Source: JBGLNL01 sp046484125 (lineage in GTDB: Bacteria; Chloroflexota; Dehalococcoidia; SZUA-161; SpSt-899). Taken from it: DNA of 38,377 nucleotides. A program made the translations under genes and the position numbers. A model generated the notes under the pieces. It did no database searches. It was not told where the DNA came from and was given only the letters and a program-made list of their open reading frames with translations. Positions 8,429 through 16,772 of this stretch are shown piece by piece. The stretch spans positions 1 through 38,377 of the forward strand of contig JAWOBX010000102.1 of assembly GCA_046484125.1 (NCBI GenBank), read 5' to 3'. Within the stretch, counting starts at the first letter, position 1. Each line of letters begins with the position of its first letter.

Positions 8429-9442
8429 ATGAGAGCGGCTGTCATCAGGCAAAAAGGAGTGATCTCCGTCGAGGAAGTACCGCTACCGGAACCGGGCCCG
8501 GACGAAGCTCTTCTCAAGGTACATTATTGCGGTATCTGCGGATCCGATGTAAGGATGTTTGCCGAAGGGTTCTTCCCGCAGGGACTGGTAATCGGTCACG
8601 AGTTTTGCGGCCATATCCATGCGCTCGGTGGGAAATCTGATGAATGGAATATCGGCGACCGAGTGACCGTTATGCCGGCGATGTCGTGTGGAAGCTGTAC
8701 CTATTGCCGGCAGGGGCAACGGCATCACTGCCGGGATTCGAAAATTCTGGGAGTTAACGAGGGATTCAACGGGGCGTTTGGGGAATATGTGAAGATAAAG
8801 ACCAGCACGCTTTACCGGCTGCCGGACACGGTCACCGATGTCGAGGCGGCCAACGTGGAACCATGCGCCGTTTCCCTGCGGGCGGTTCGCCGGTCCGGCA
8901 TCGCTCTGGGGGATGTGGTGGCAATCTTTGGAGCCGGTTCGATCGGTTTGTTTGTTCTCCAGTGTGCCAGGCTGGCCGGCGCGGGTTCGATCTATGTTGC
9001 TGAACCGGCCCGGGGCCGGGCGGAAGTGGCCGAGCGTCTTGGAGCCGACCGTATCCTTGATCCCGCAAACCCCGATTTCACAGGCGATCCTTCAGGCTCA
9101 TCCGGCCAAGGCGTTGATATCGCGTTTGTCTGCACAGCGGCACCTCAGGCGCTGGAACAGGCGGTGCAATCGACCAGATGCCAGGGCAAGGTGGTACTCG
9201 TTGGTGGCGGGCTATCGGCGCAGGTGGTACCCGAATACTGGATGTGGAAGGAGATCGAGGTGAAGGGATCGTTCGCTTACCTGGAGGAGTTTGGCCTGGC
9301 CCTTGATCTGTTTGCCCGGGGTGAAGTGACGGTTGACGGCCTGATATCCGAAACGGTTTCTCTGGAGGAACTGCAGGGGATGATGCTTGAGTTGGCCCAT
9401 CCCTCCGGTCAAATCAAGGTGCTGGTTCAGCCGGACAGATGA
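8429..9442 (+). CDS. Zinc-dependent alcohol dehydrogenase (sorbitol/threonine dehydrogenase-like)
   Basis: This 337-residue medium-chain dehydrogenase has catalytic zinc ligands Cys37 (ICGSDVR) and His57-Glu58 (IGHEF), with Glu144 in NVEP. Its structural zinc cysteines are Cys87, 90, 93 and 101. The nucleotide-binding motif FGAGSIG is near residue 168, and a Glu follows the second strand (YVAEP), consistent with NAD use. The family oxidises secondary alcohols and polyols to ketones. It lies 37 bp after the gamma subunit and 30 bp before the thiamine-diphosphate enzyme, which supports a role in delivering or consuming the ketone of this pathway. The ribosome site before the ATG is weak. The exact substrate is unknown. 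Confidence 0.87.
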   Translation: MRAAVIRQKGVISVEEVPLPEPGPDEALLKVHYCGICGSDVRMFAEGFFPQGLVIGHEFCGHIHALGGKSDEWNIGDRVTVMPAMSCGSCTYCRQGQRHHCRDSKILGVNEGFNGAFGEYVKIKTSTLYRLPDTVTDVEAANVEPCAVSLRAVRRSGIALGDVVAIFGAGSIGLFVLQCARLAGAGSIYVAEPARGRAEVAERLGADRILDPANPDFTGDPSGSSGQGVDIAFVCTAAPQALEQAVQSTRCQGKVVLVGGGLSAQVVPEYWMWKEIEVKGSFAYLEEFGLALDLFARGEVTVDGLISETVSLEELQGMMLELAHPSGQIKVLVQPDR

Positions 9443-9472
9443 TGACGGCTCTAACCATAAGGAAGGTAAAGT

Positions 9473-11143
9473 ATGGGTAAATTAAACGGAGGCGAACTGT
9501 TTGCCAGGATGCTCAGGGAACAGGGTGTCAGGCATATCTTTTCGCTTTGCGGCGGTCATATCAATCCGGTATTCACCGGCTGCCTTAAGGAAGGGATCGA
9601 GATCATCGATGTCCGTCATGAACAGGTGGCTGCCCATGCCGCTGCGGGATGGGCTCGTACTACCGGCGAGACGGGTGTTGCCGTAGTCACCGCCGGTCCA
9701 GGGGTTACTGATTGTGTCACCGGCGTGGCGGAGGCGTTCACGGCCGGGATTCCCATGCTTGTCTTCGGTGGGCGCGCACCGAGGTTCGACTTCGACCGGG
9801 GCGCGCTGCAGGATATGGATCAGGTTCGACTGATGGAACCCATTACCAAATACGCCCGTATAATTCATGATGCCAGGCGCATCCCGGAATATGTGGCCAA
9901 CGCCCTGAGGATCGCCCGGAGCCCTGATCCGGGGCCGGTGTACCTGGAGTGCCCGGTTGATATCCTCTTAAAGGAAATCGAAGAGGGTGAGGCGGAAACA
10001 CCAGCAAATAATTCCGCGCTGCCGGAAGGTGGCGGGAGTCCCTCACAGGTATCGGCGGCGATTGATCTAATGTTGAAAGCCGAGTCACCGGCGGTACTCG
10101 CCGGTGACGGGGTATTCTGGTCAGGGGCGGATAGTGATTTGAGGGAATTCGTGGAACTGGCCGGGTTGCCGGTTCGAATGACGGGGCTGGCTCAGGGGGC
10201 GGTACCGGCGGATCACCCGTTAGCCCTCGGGCATGCCGCGACCGCCATGGCTGATGTCGTTCTGTCTCTCGGGGTTAAATTCGATTTTCTGGAAGGGTAT
10301 GGCCGCGCCCCGCTTTTCAACCCTGAAGCCCGGTTTATTCAGGTGGGGACTGACCCCGAAATAATAGGGTATAACCGCCCGGCCGATATCGGCATCGTCG
10401 GTAACCCGGGGACGGTTTTGTGTCAGATGAATGAAGCGATCTCCGCCGCCGGGAAAAACCCCGACCGGTCAGCGTGGGTCGAGCAGGTTCGTTCGGTAAA
10501 AGAGATGATGGACCTGGAATCTGAGCCGAATTATAGCTCCGATGCAATACCCATACATCCGGCACGGCTGGCCAGGGAGGTAGTCGAATTCCTGGATGAC
10601 GACGCGATCGCGATAGTGGATGGCGGCGATTGCGCGGGGTGGTTCGCTCCGGCTTTCAAGCCAAAGTTCATGGGCCAGTTGTTGGCTACGGGTCCGTTCG
10701 GTTGCCTTGGAGTCGGGATGGGATTCGCTCTGGCGGCCCGGCTGGCTCACCCCCAGCGGCAGGTGCTGGCCTATTTCGGCGACGGTTCATTTGGATTGAA
10801 CGCGATTGAATTTGATACTTTTGTGCGCCACGGACTCCCCTTTGTGGCCGTGATTTCCAATGATGGAGCATGGGGAATGGTCCGTCACTGGCAGAGGATG
10901 ACCTTTGGTGAAGAGGGGTGTAAAGGCATGACGCTTAAACCGCGGCAGCGATACGACCGGATGGTAGAGGCGCTGGGCGGACACGGTGAATATGTGGACC
11001 GGATCGAGGAGATCAAGCCGGCACTGGGCCGGGCCTTTGCCTCGAAAATGCCGGCATGCGTCAACGTGGAAGTCGACCCGGATGCCGTAAGCGATACCAC
11101 GCACTGGCTTTACCAGTCTCTACTCGGCTCCGATGACGCATAA
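9473..11143 (+). CDS. Thiamine-diphosphate-dependent enzyme (acetolactate synthase / 2-hydroxyacyl-CoA lyase superfamily)
   Basis: This 556-residue protein has the three-domain order of the acetolactate synthase/oxalyl-CoA decarboxylase superfamily: pyrimidine-binding domain, central domain and diphosphate-binding domain. Catalytic Glu50 lies in DVRHEQ. The diphosphate/metal motif begins with GDGSFG at 436-441 and ends at Asn463-Asp464, the normal spacing. These enzymes make or break C-C bonds next to a carbonyl. There is no neighbouring regulatory subunit or other branched-chain amino-acid gene, so biosynthetic acetolactate synthase is unlikely. In the context of ketone carboxylase and B12 mutase genes, a 2-hydroxyacyl-CoA-lyase-type reaction, adding a one-carbon or acyl unit to a ketone, is an attractive inference. 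Sequence alone does not fix the substrate. Confidence 0.85.
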   Translation: MGKLNGGELFARMLREQGVRHIFSLCGGHINPVFTGCLKEGIEIIDVRHEQVAAHAAAGWARTTGETGVAVVTAGPGVTDCVTGVAEAFTAGIPMLVFGGRAPRFDFDRGALQDMDQVRLMEPITKYARIIHDARRIPEYVANALRIARSPDPGPVYLECPVDILLKEIEEGEAETPANNSALPEGGGSPSQVSAAIDLMLKAESPAVLAGDGVFWSGADSDLREFVELAGLPVRMTGLAQGAVPADHPLALGHAATAMADVVLSLGVKFDFLEGYGRAPLFNPEARFIQVGTDPEIIGYNRPADIGIVGNPGTVLCQMNEAISAAGKNPDRSAWVEQVRSVKEMMDLESEPNYSSDAIPIHPARLAREVVEFLDDDAIAIVDGGDCAGWFAPAFKPKFMGQLLATGPFGCLGVGMGFALAARLAHPQRQVLAYFGDGSFGLNAIEFDTFVRHGLPFVAVISNDGAWGMVRHWQRMTFGEEGCKGMTLKPRQRYDRMVEALGGHGEYVDRIEEIKPALGRAFASKMPACVNVEVDPDAVSDTTHWLYQSLLGSDDA

Positions 11144-11157
11144 ATGGAGGTGACGCA

Positions 11158-11991
11158 GTGGGAAAAATGGAAGGCAAAGTAGCCATTGTTACCGGTGGAG
11201 CCAGCGGCATCGGCGAAGCTATCACACGCCTCTTTATAGCGGAGGGAGCCCGGGTCGTTGTTGCCGATATTCTGGACGATCCGGGAGAGGGCCTGGTCGA
11301 GGAACTGAAACCCAATGCCCTCTATCGGCATGCCGATGTAAGCAGTGAGGAAGATATTCAGAACCTCGTCGATTATGCCTGCCGGGAATTCGGTCCGCTG
11401 GACTGCATGATAAATAACGCGGGGATATCTGGTGTGGTGGCTCCCATCGATGCCATCCCAGTTGAAGGATTCGACCGGACTATGGCGGTTGATCTGCGCG
11501 CCATATTTTTGGGAATGAAGCATGCCGTGAGGGTAATGAGGCCCCGCGGGACTGGGAGCATCATCAGCACCGCGAGCGTCGCCGGACTTCAGACCGGTCA
11601 TGCGGATCACACTTACTCAGCGGCTAAGGCAGCGGTTATTCACCTGACGCGCTCTGTTGCCATGGAGGCCGGGGAGATCGGGATACGTGTGAACTGCATC
11701 TGTCCCGGCTGGATTGCCACCCCCATTCTGGGGAAGTCGGCCGGATTGACCCAGGAGGATGCCGAGAAGTCACTGGCATCAGTGAGTGAGGTTCTCACCG
11801 GATTTCAGCCGCTGAAACGAGCGGGCCTCCCTGAGGATGTAGCCCGGGCGGCGCTCTGGCTGGCTGGCGATGAATCAAGTTTCGTCAACGGTCACGCCCT
11901 GGTCGTGGATGGGGGTATCTCCAACGGAAGGATGTGGACTCAGTTCTTCGTAGAGACCGCTCCACTGGCTTCGGCTATGGGACTGGGTTAA
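11158..11991 (+). CDS. Short-chain dehydrogenase/reductase (SDR 1)
   Basis: This classical SDR of 277 residues has cofactor motif TGGASGIG near residue 12, NNAG at 86-89 and an active site of Ser (137 or 140), Tyr153 and Lys157 (YSAAK). Asp37 after the second strand favours NAD over NADP. The GTG start at 11158 is preceded by GGAGGTGA; an in-frame ATG at 11167 is an alternative. It follows the thiamine-diphosphate gene by 14 bp, so the two are almost certainly co-transcribed. The likely role is oxidation of a hydroxyl to a keto group on a pathway intermediate. The C-terminal 25 residues beyond GGISNG are longer than in most family members. Confidence 0.88.
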   Translation: MGKMEGKVAIVTGGASGIGEAITRLFIAEGARVVVADILDDPGEGLVEELKPNALYRHADVSSEEDIQNLVDYACREFGPLDCMINNAGISGVVAPIDAIPVEGFDRTMAVDLRAIFLGMKHAVRVMRPRGTGSIISTASVAGLQTGHADHTYSAAKAAVIHLTRSVAMEAGEIGIRVNCICPGWIATPILGKSAGLTQEDAEKSLASVSEVLTGFQPLKRAGLPEDVARAALWLAGDESSFVNGHALVVDGGISNGRMWTQFFVETAPLASAMGLG

Positions 11992-12015
11992 GAGCTGAAA
12001 GATGAGGAAGGTCTA

Positions 12016-12105
12016 ATGAGCATGGATCAACCGACCATTATGGAGGGTACCTTCTGTCATGAAAGGAGGCGTTTTCAGCCTCAAAAGGGGGTAGCCAGGC
12101 TATGA
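12016..12105 (+). CDS. Possible 29-residue coupled leader ORF
   Basis: A short ORF starts at an ATG 4 bp after GAGGAAGG and ends at a TGA that overlaps the next gene's ATG (ATGA at 12102-12105). This is the classic arrangement for translational coupling. The peptide resembles nothing I recognise; it has one Cys and a basic RRR run. It fills the 110-bp gap before the EthD-like gene, whose own ribosome site is weak. It may be a genuine small protein, a coupling leader, or chance. Confidence 0.3.
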   Translation: MSMDQPTIMEGTFCHERRRFQPQKGVARL

Positions 12106-12470
12106 TAAAGCTCGTGTACTGTGTCAGGCGGCGGAGTGATATCTCCAGGGAAGAATTTTCCCGGTACTGGCTCGAGGAGCACGGCCCGCTGGTAAAGCAG
12201 TATGCCGGGGCAATCAAGATTCGCCGCTATGTACAGAGTCATACCATGGATACTGAGATGAATGACGCCCTGCGTCTGTCGAAAGGAACCGGGGAGCCTT
12301 TCGATGGAATAGCCGAGCTATGGTGGGATAGCTGGGAGGACTTTGCTGCGGCTGGATCCAGTGAGGGTTTGGCGGCAAACGAGATATTGATGGAGGATGA
12401 GGGTAAATTCGTCGACTATCCCCGTTCGGCGGTTTTCTTCACCGAAGAGCATGAAGTGTTCAAAATTTAA
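12102..12470 (+). CDS. EthD-like dimeric alpha+beta barrel protein
   Basis: This 122-residue protein has the EthD pattern of the dimeric ferredoxin-fold superfamily: N-terminal LVYCVRRR strand, EEFSRYWLEEHGPLV helix near residue 20, and a C-terminal half with the AELWWDSWEDF stretch. Family members are small, cofactor-poor proteins found in catabolic and polyketide clusters; some isomerise, cyclise or decarboxylate, while others are accessory. No catalytic residue can be assigned, although His27 in EEHGPL is the most conserved family position. The position between an SDR and an MDR reductase suggests action on a pathway intermediate. The start overlaps the upstream 29-residue ORF. Confidence 0.75.
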   Translation: MIKLVYCVRRRSDISREEFSRYWLEEHGPLVKQYAGAIKIRRYVQSHTMDTEMNDALRLSKGTGEPFDGIAELWWDSWEDFAAAGSSEGLAANEILMEDEGKFVDYPRSAVFFTEEHEVFKI

Positions 12471-12548
12471 AGAACTTCAATTCCATAATCACCGGCTTCC
12501 TGCATTGGAGATGACCGCTGGCCAACAGTTCATGGGAGGTTCCCGGAG

Positions 12549-13562
12549 ATGAATCGACAGTGGCGGCTGGCCTTTCGACCAGCAGGACGCGTTGGTGAAT
12601 CAAACTTCGAGTGGTATGAAGAACCAGTGCCGGAAGTTGCTGAAGGCGAGGTCCTTGTGCGTAATATATATCTTTCCGTAGACCCCACTTACAGGGTCTG
12701 GATGGGTGAGGAAGAGACCTATATGCCGCCGGTTGGAATTGGAGAGGTTATGCGTGGGGTCACCGTCGGTGTTGTGGAGGAATCCCGGAATGACAATTTT
12801 CAGCCGGGTGATATGGTTCAGGGCATGCTGGGCTGGCAGGACTATACGGTGGATGACGGCAGCAACCTGGTTAAGCTGATAACGGATTCCTCTATTCCTC
12901 TTACGTACTATCTGGGTATTTTCGGTGGCAACGGGCTGGCTGCCTATTTCGGTTTATTTGATGTCGGCAAACCTGAATCCGGTGAGACTCTTGTTGTATC
13001 GGCGGCTGCTGGTGCGGTAGGTTCTCTGGTCGGCCAGATCGGGAGGATCATGGGGTGTCGTGTTATTGGAATAGCTGGAAGCAATGAGAAATGTCGATGG
13101 ATCACGGACGAACTCGGTTTCGACGCGGCCATAAACTATAAGGTTGAGTCAGTAGAGGAGGGACTCCAGACTCATTGTCCTGATGGCATTGATATCTACT
13201 TCGATAATGTCGGCGGCGAAATGCTCGATATGGTTCTTGGCCGGATAAATCTGCATGCCAGAATTGTCATTTGCGGAATGATATCTCAATACAATTCAAC
13301 GGATCAGAAATTGATGCTGAGTAATTTCCCGCAAGTGTTATATAAGCGGGCCCGGATTCAGGGATTCATAGTATTTGACCATCTGGAGCGGGTTATAGAA
13401 GCCATGACCGATCTGGGAACCTGGCTGTTTGAGGGGAAACTCAAGTACAGAGTTCAAGCCGTTGACGGACTGGAAAACGCGCCTGCGGCGGTGAATATGC
13501 TGTTCGACGGGTCGAACACAGGGAAGCTGATTGTAAAAATCTCGGAGGAGTCTGAATTGTGA
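12549..13562 (+). CDS. Zinc-free MDR, NADP-dependent enone reductase-like
   Basis: This 337-residue medium-chain reductase of the CurA / prostaglandin reductase / leukotriene B4 dehydrogenase group lacks both zinc sites. Recognisable features are the YLSVDPTYRVWM stretch near residue 41, VMRGVTVGVV near 68, the AAAGAVGS nucleotide motif near 152, and DNVGGEMLD near 225. These enzymes reduce the C=C bond of alpha,beta-unsaturated ketones with NADPH, or run the reverse oxidation. In this locus it could set up or remove a double bond next to the ketone. The start follows CCGGAG. The gene ends 37 bp before the dehydratase-like gene. Confidence 0.85.
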   Translation: MNRQWRLAFRPAGRVGESNFEWYEEPVPEVAEGEVLVRNIYLSVDPTYRVWMGEEETYMPPVGIGEVMRGVTVGVVEESRNDNFQPGDMVQGMLGWQDYTVDDGSNLVKLITDSSIPLTYYLGIFGGNGLAAYFGLFDVGKPESGETLVVSAAAGAVGSLVGQIGRIMGCRVIGIAGSNEKCRWITDELGFDAAINYKVESVEEGLQTHCPDGIDIYFDNVGGEMLDMVLGRINLHARIVICGMISQYNSTDQKLMLSNFPQVLYKRARIQGFIVFDHLERVIEAMTDLGTWLFEGKLKYRVQAVDGLENAPAAVNMLFDGSNTGKLIVKISEESEL

Positions 13563-13599
13563 GCCGAAGCTAATATCCTGTAAGACTGGGGAACAAATA

Positions 13600-15036
13600 A
13601 TGGGAATACGAACAAAGGGAGAATATCTGGAAAGCGTCAGAGGTCGGAAGCCTGTAGTTTACATGGATGGAGATAGAATCGAGAACATCGCCGATCATCC
13701 GGCCTTCCAGGTTGGCCTGAATTCTGCTGCCGTTACATTTGAGCAGGCCAATGACCCCCGCTTTAGTGATCTGGCAAAGGTATGGTCTCCGCTTGTTGAG
13801 GAGGAGGTCAGCCGGTGGACCTTCCTGATGCAGAATGAACAGGATGCTCTGGCCAAGGCGGAACTCAATAAAGCCCTCGGGGATTTGCTCTGCCCGTGCC
13901 ATTACCGTTGCCTGACCGGTGATCTCCTTCATGCGGCCTGGGCGGTCAGTTATGATATCGATAAAACCCATGGTACGAATTATCACCGGAACGTTCAGCA
14001 AATCGTCAGGCAGGCACAGAAAAACGACTGGATAATCGGCGGCGGACTGGTCAGCCCCAAAGGGGATCGAAGCAAAGGGGCGGCGGAGCAGGCCGATCCC
14101 GATATGTATTTGCACGTAGTCGAGAAGCGGCCGGACGGAATCGTGGTACGTGGCGCCAAGGCCCATGGAACGGCGGCACCGTATACCGATATGCTCTGCG
14201 TTGTTGAGATGGAATTTGTTCCTGAATACTACGTCGGTTTCTTCACGCCGATAGACGCCGAGGGTATCACCTATATCTGCCGGGCCCCGCACGCGCCAGC
14301 CGAGCCGAAGGATCTGGATAATCCTCTGAGTTCGAGATTCGGCGGTCACGTCGAGGCAATGATTGTATTCGAAGATGTGTTCGTGCCCTGGGAGAACGTA
14401 TTTATGTGTGGCGAGGTTGAATCCATCATCACATTCGGACCGATCCTGCTGGCCTCTCATCTGTTTCACAAGTGCCTCTGCCGCTGGGTCAATATCGATC
14501 TCTCGATAGGCGCGGCGGCACTGATTGCCGACTATAACAGCGTAGCCGGTTCCCCCCATATCCTGGATGAGCTGAGCGAGATGGCAATGGATGCCGAGAT
14601 AGTCAATGCCTGTTCTATCGCCGCTGCCGTGGAAGGTACGAAGCATGAATCGGGAATTTACTATCCGAAACTGTCGCCGGTCGCAACGGGAAAAGTCTAT
14701 TCGGCCAGGAAGCTGGGGGAGAATCGCTATGCCATGCAGGATATCGCCGGCGGTCTGGTGGCGACGATGGCATCCGAGAAGGATTTTGAAAACCCGGTTA
14801 CCGGTAAGTACCTTGAGAAATATTATCAGGGCAGGGAAGGGGTGCCGGCCGAAGACCGGGTCCGTGCCTTTAAACTGATAGAGGATCTGACCGCCTCGGA
14901 ATTTGCCGGGTGGTATCACGTTATGTGCATAACTGGTGGGAGCCCTTCGAAAACCTTGAAGGATATGGTGGCTATGGAATGCGATTACGAGAGATGCAAG
15001 GCTAAGGCCCGGCGGGCGGCTAAAATCGAGGAGTAG
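13600..15036 (+). CDS. 4-hydroxybutyryl-CoA dehydratase-like flavin/Fe-S enzyme
   Basis: This 478-residue protein belongs to the HpaB/4-hydroxybutyryl-CoA dehydratase superfamily. The decisive point is retention of all four [4Fe-4S] ligands known for the Clostridium aminobutyricum enzyme (Cys99, Cys103, His292, Cys299). Here they appear as Cys100 and Cys104 in CHYRC, and His287 and Cys294 with the same spacing. The flavin monooxygenases of the family lack this set. The dehydratases remove water from a non-activated position by a ketyl-radical mechanism and are oxygen-sensitive. The VFVPWENVF segment near residue 260 is typical of the fold. The true substrate is uncertain, since many paralogues in anaerobes act on unknown acyl-CoAs. 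The SDR gene follows 3 bp after the stop. Confidence 0.85.
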   Translation: MGIRTKGEYLESVRGRKPVVYMDGDRIENIADHPAFQVGLNSAAVTFEQANDPRFSDLAKVWSPLVEEEVSRWTFLMQNEQDALAKAELNKALGDLLCPCHYRCLTGDLLHAAWAVSYDIDKTHGTNYHRNVQQIVRQAQKNDWIIGGGLVSPKGDRSKGAAEQADPDMYLHVVEKRPDGIVVRGAKAHGTAAPYTDMLCVVEMEFVPEYYVGFFTPIDAEGITYICRAPHAPAEPKDLDNPLSSRFGGHVEAMIVFEDVFVPWENVFMCGEVESIITFGPILLASHLFHKCLCRWVNIDLSIGAAALIADYNSVAGSPHILDELSEMAMDAEIVNACSIAAAVEGTKHESGIYYPKLSPVATGKVYSARKLGENRYAMQDIAGGLVATMASEKDFENPVTGKYLEKYYQGREGVPAEDRVRAFKLIEDLTASEFAGWYHVMCITGGSPSKTLKDMVAMECDYERCKAKARRAAKIEE

Positions 15037-15039
15037 GAA

Positions 15040-15804
15040 ATGAAAGGGTTGCAGGACAAAGTGGTCATTGTTACCGGCGGGAGCCAGGGCATCGGGAGAG
15101 CCGCTGCGTTACAATTCGCGCAGGAGGGGGCGAAGGTGGTGGTAGCCGACGTGAAGGTTGAAGCAGGCCAGGAAACCGTTGGGATGATCGTCGATGCCGG
15201 GGGGCACGCCCTGTTTGTGGAGGCGGATGTTTCGCAGGAGGATAAGGTTCAGGCCATGGTCCGGCAAACCGTGGAGACATACGGTCGGCTGGATTGTGCC
15301 TTTAACAATGCCGGTGTCGAAGCCCAGCAGGCATTAACGCCACTGATCGATTCCCCGGTAGAGGAGTTCGATCGATTGATCGCGATCAATCTCCGGGGAG
15401 TATTCCTCTGTCTCAAGTATGAAATCCCGGCGATGCTTCAAGCCGGCGGTGGCGCGATCGTCAATACCGCGAGTGTGGCCGGGCTGGTCGGATTTCAACT
15501 CAGCGCGCCTTATGTGGCCAGCAAACACGGGGTAATCGGATTGACGAAGGCGGCCGCGCTTGATTATGCGGCTCAGAATATAAGGGTCAATGCCGTATGT
15601 CCGGGTGTTACGCGAACCCCGATGGTGGATGCCCTGATTGGTGGCGATGAAGAGCTGGAATCTATGATCGTCGGTGTTCATCCGATGGGACGCATAGCCG
15701 ATCCGGAGGAGGTGGCCCGGACAGCGGTATGGTTTTGTTCTCAGGAGGCCTCCTTCATCACCGGTCATGCCCTGGCCGTCGATGGCGGCCTGGTGGCGCA
15801 GTAG
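15040..15804 (+). CDS. Short-chain dehydrogenase/reductase (SDR 2)
   Basis: This classical SDR of 254 residues has TGGSQGIG near residue 12, NNAG at 89-92, Ser145, Tyr158 and Lys162 (YVASK). Asp37 after the second strand suggests NAD. Its start lies 3 bp after the stop of the dehydratase-like gene, with the ribosome site GAGGAG inside that gene's last codons, so the two are translationally linked. The likely role is a 3-hydroxyacyl or secondary-alcohol oxidation. The similarity to SDR 1, 3 and 4 is only at family level; none of them looks like a recent duplicate of another. Confidence 0.9.
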   Translation: MKGLQDKVVIVTGGSQGIGRAAALQFAQEGAKVVVADVKVEAGQETVGMIVDAGGHALFVEADVSQEDKVQAMVRQTVETYGRLDCAFNNAGVEAQQALTPLIDSPVEEFDRLIAINLRGVFLCLKYEIPAMLQAGGGAIVNTASVAGLVGFQLSAPYVASKHGVIGLTKAAALDYAAQNIRVNAVCPGVTRTPMVDALIGGDEELESMIVGVHPMGRIADPEEVARTAVWFCSQEASFITGHALAVDGGLVAQ

Positions 15805-15812
15805 GGGGAATC

Positions 15813-16745
15813 ATGCGTCACAACATCACAAGAGAACTTTACGATGCCTTCCCACCGGAACGGAAGAGTGATTTCTGGCCGGGATACCTGTATTTGAAGT
15901 ACACGGAATACTTTTTCAACAAGGCGCTGGAAATATCCGGGATTCCCTCCAGGGAACTTCCGCCACTGGATCCCGGCCTGGAAGAAATGCTGGAGGCTCT
16001 GGCGATCGACGTCAGTGAAAACGCCGGGAGCTCTGAAACCAGCCTCTATCACGGCAAGATACTCAAATTGCAGGATGCGCTGAAGCTGGTCACGCAGAAG
16101 GAAGACGTGAACTTCACACCGCCGGAGCGGGTCATACCCTTCAAAGTGGCCCGGGACGTGGTTCTTGAAAACCCGTCTTCCATTGTGGTGGGTGAATGTC
16201 CCTGCCGTGCCGCCTCCCCCAACCCGTGCCTGCCACCCGGCCAGCAGGAGGTGTGCCTCTTTATCGGTGACCCCTGGGCCACCTTCATGGATGAACAGAA
16301 TCCGAAATATCACCGAGTTTCACCGGAGAAGGCCACGGAGGTACTTGAGTTCTGTCACGAGAAGGGATTCGTGCATACCGCCTATTTCGAGCACGCGGCG
16401 GGAAACCGGCTGGACGCGATCTGCAACTGCTGCGGTTGCTGCTGTATGGGAATTAGAATGTGGAACCTGATGGAGGGAACGCTTCCATTGCTGGCTCCTT
16501 CCGGTTATGTGGCTGAAGTAAGCGAAGACTGCAGCGGATGCGGCATTTGCGCCGAAAATGTGTGCAACTTCTATGCCATCAGCCTGGACGAACAGAATCA
16601 AAGGGCGGTGATCGACTTTGATAAATGCATGGGCTGCGGCGTATGTGAAAGCGTCTGCCCCGATAATGCCATATACCTTCGGAGGGAAAAAGCTAAGGGG
16701 GACCCGCTCGATCTGGACGAACTGCTCACCGGCCAGCGGGAGTGA
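15813..16745 (+). CDS. Cys-rich protein with two ferredoxin motifs (family A, copy 1)
   Basis: This 310-residue cytoplasmic electron-transfer protein starts at the ATG at 15813, 9 bp after the SDR 2 stop. An N-terminal region opens with FPPERKSDFWPGYLYLKY. Next come a CPCR motif with two further cysteines (129-148), a remarkable CNCCGCCC run at 204-211, and a C-terminal 2[4Fe-4S] ferredoxin domain. The second ferredoxin motif is canonical (Cys272, 275, 278, 282, then Pro). The first has an extra residue (CX2CX2CX4CN), where the paralogue at 31704 has CX3. I do not know a characterised member. The context suggests it feeds or drains electrons for a pathway oxidoreductase. It is clearly paralogous to the protein at 31704. 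Confidence 0.8.
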   Translation: MRHNITRELYDAFPPERKSDFWPGYLYLKYTEYFFNKALEISGIPSRELPPLDPGLEEMLEALAIDVSENAGSSETSLYHGKILKLQDALKLVTQKEDVNFTPPERVIPFKVARDVVLENPSSIVVGECPCRAASPNPCLPPGQQEVCLFIGDPWATFMDEQNPKYHRVSPEKATEVLEFCHEKGFVHTAYFEHAAGNRLDAICNCCGCCCMGIRMWNLMEGTLPLLAPSGYVAEVSEDCSGCGICAENVCNFYAISLDEQNQRAVIDFDKCMGCGVCESVCPDNAIYLRREKAKGDPLDLDELLTGQRE

Positions 16746-16772
16746 TCGGCCCGAAGAACAGGAAGGAAAGGT

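Noticed and set aside
9473..11143. Annotation as biosynthetic acetolactate synthase
   Set aside because: No regulatory subunit, ketol-acid reductoisomerase or other branched-chain gene is nearby. Only superfamily-level features are certain.
13570..14919. Long minus-strand open frame (449 codons) opposite the dehydratase-like gene
   Set aside because: The + strand frame encodes a protein with conserved cluster ligands and a family-typical length; the minus frame resembles no protein and is an antisense shadow.
15729..15812. Longer start for the family A ferredoxin-like protein, overlapping SDR 2
   Set aside because: The extension is SDR 2 sequence in another frame. The ATG at 15813 matches the start of the paralogue at 31704.
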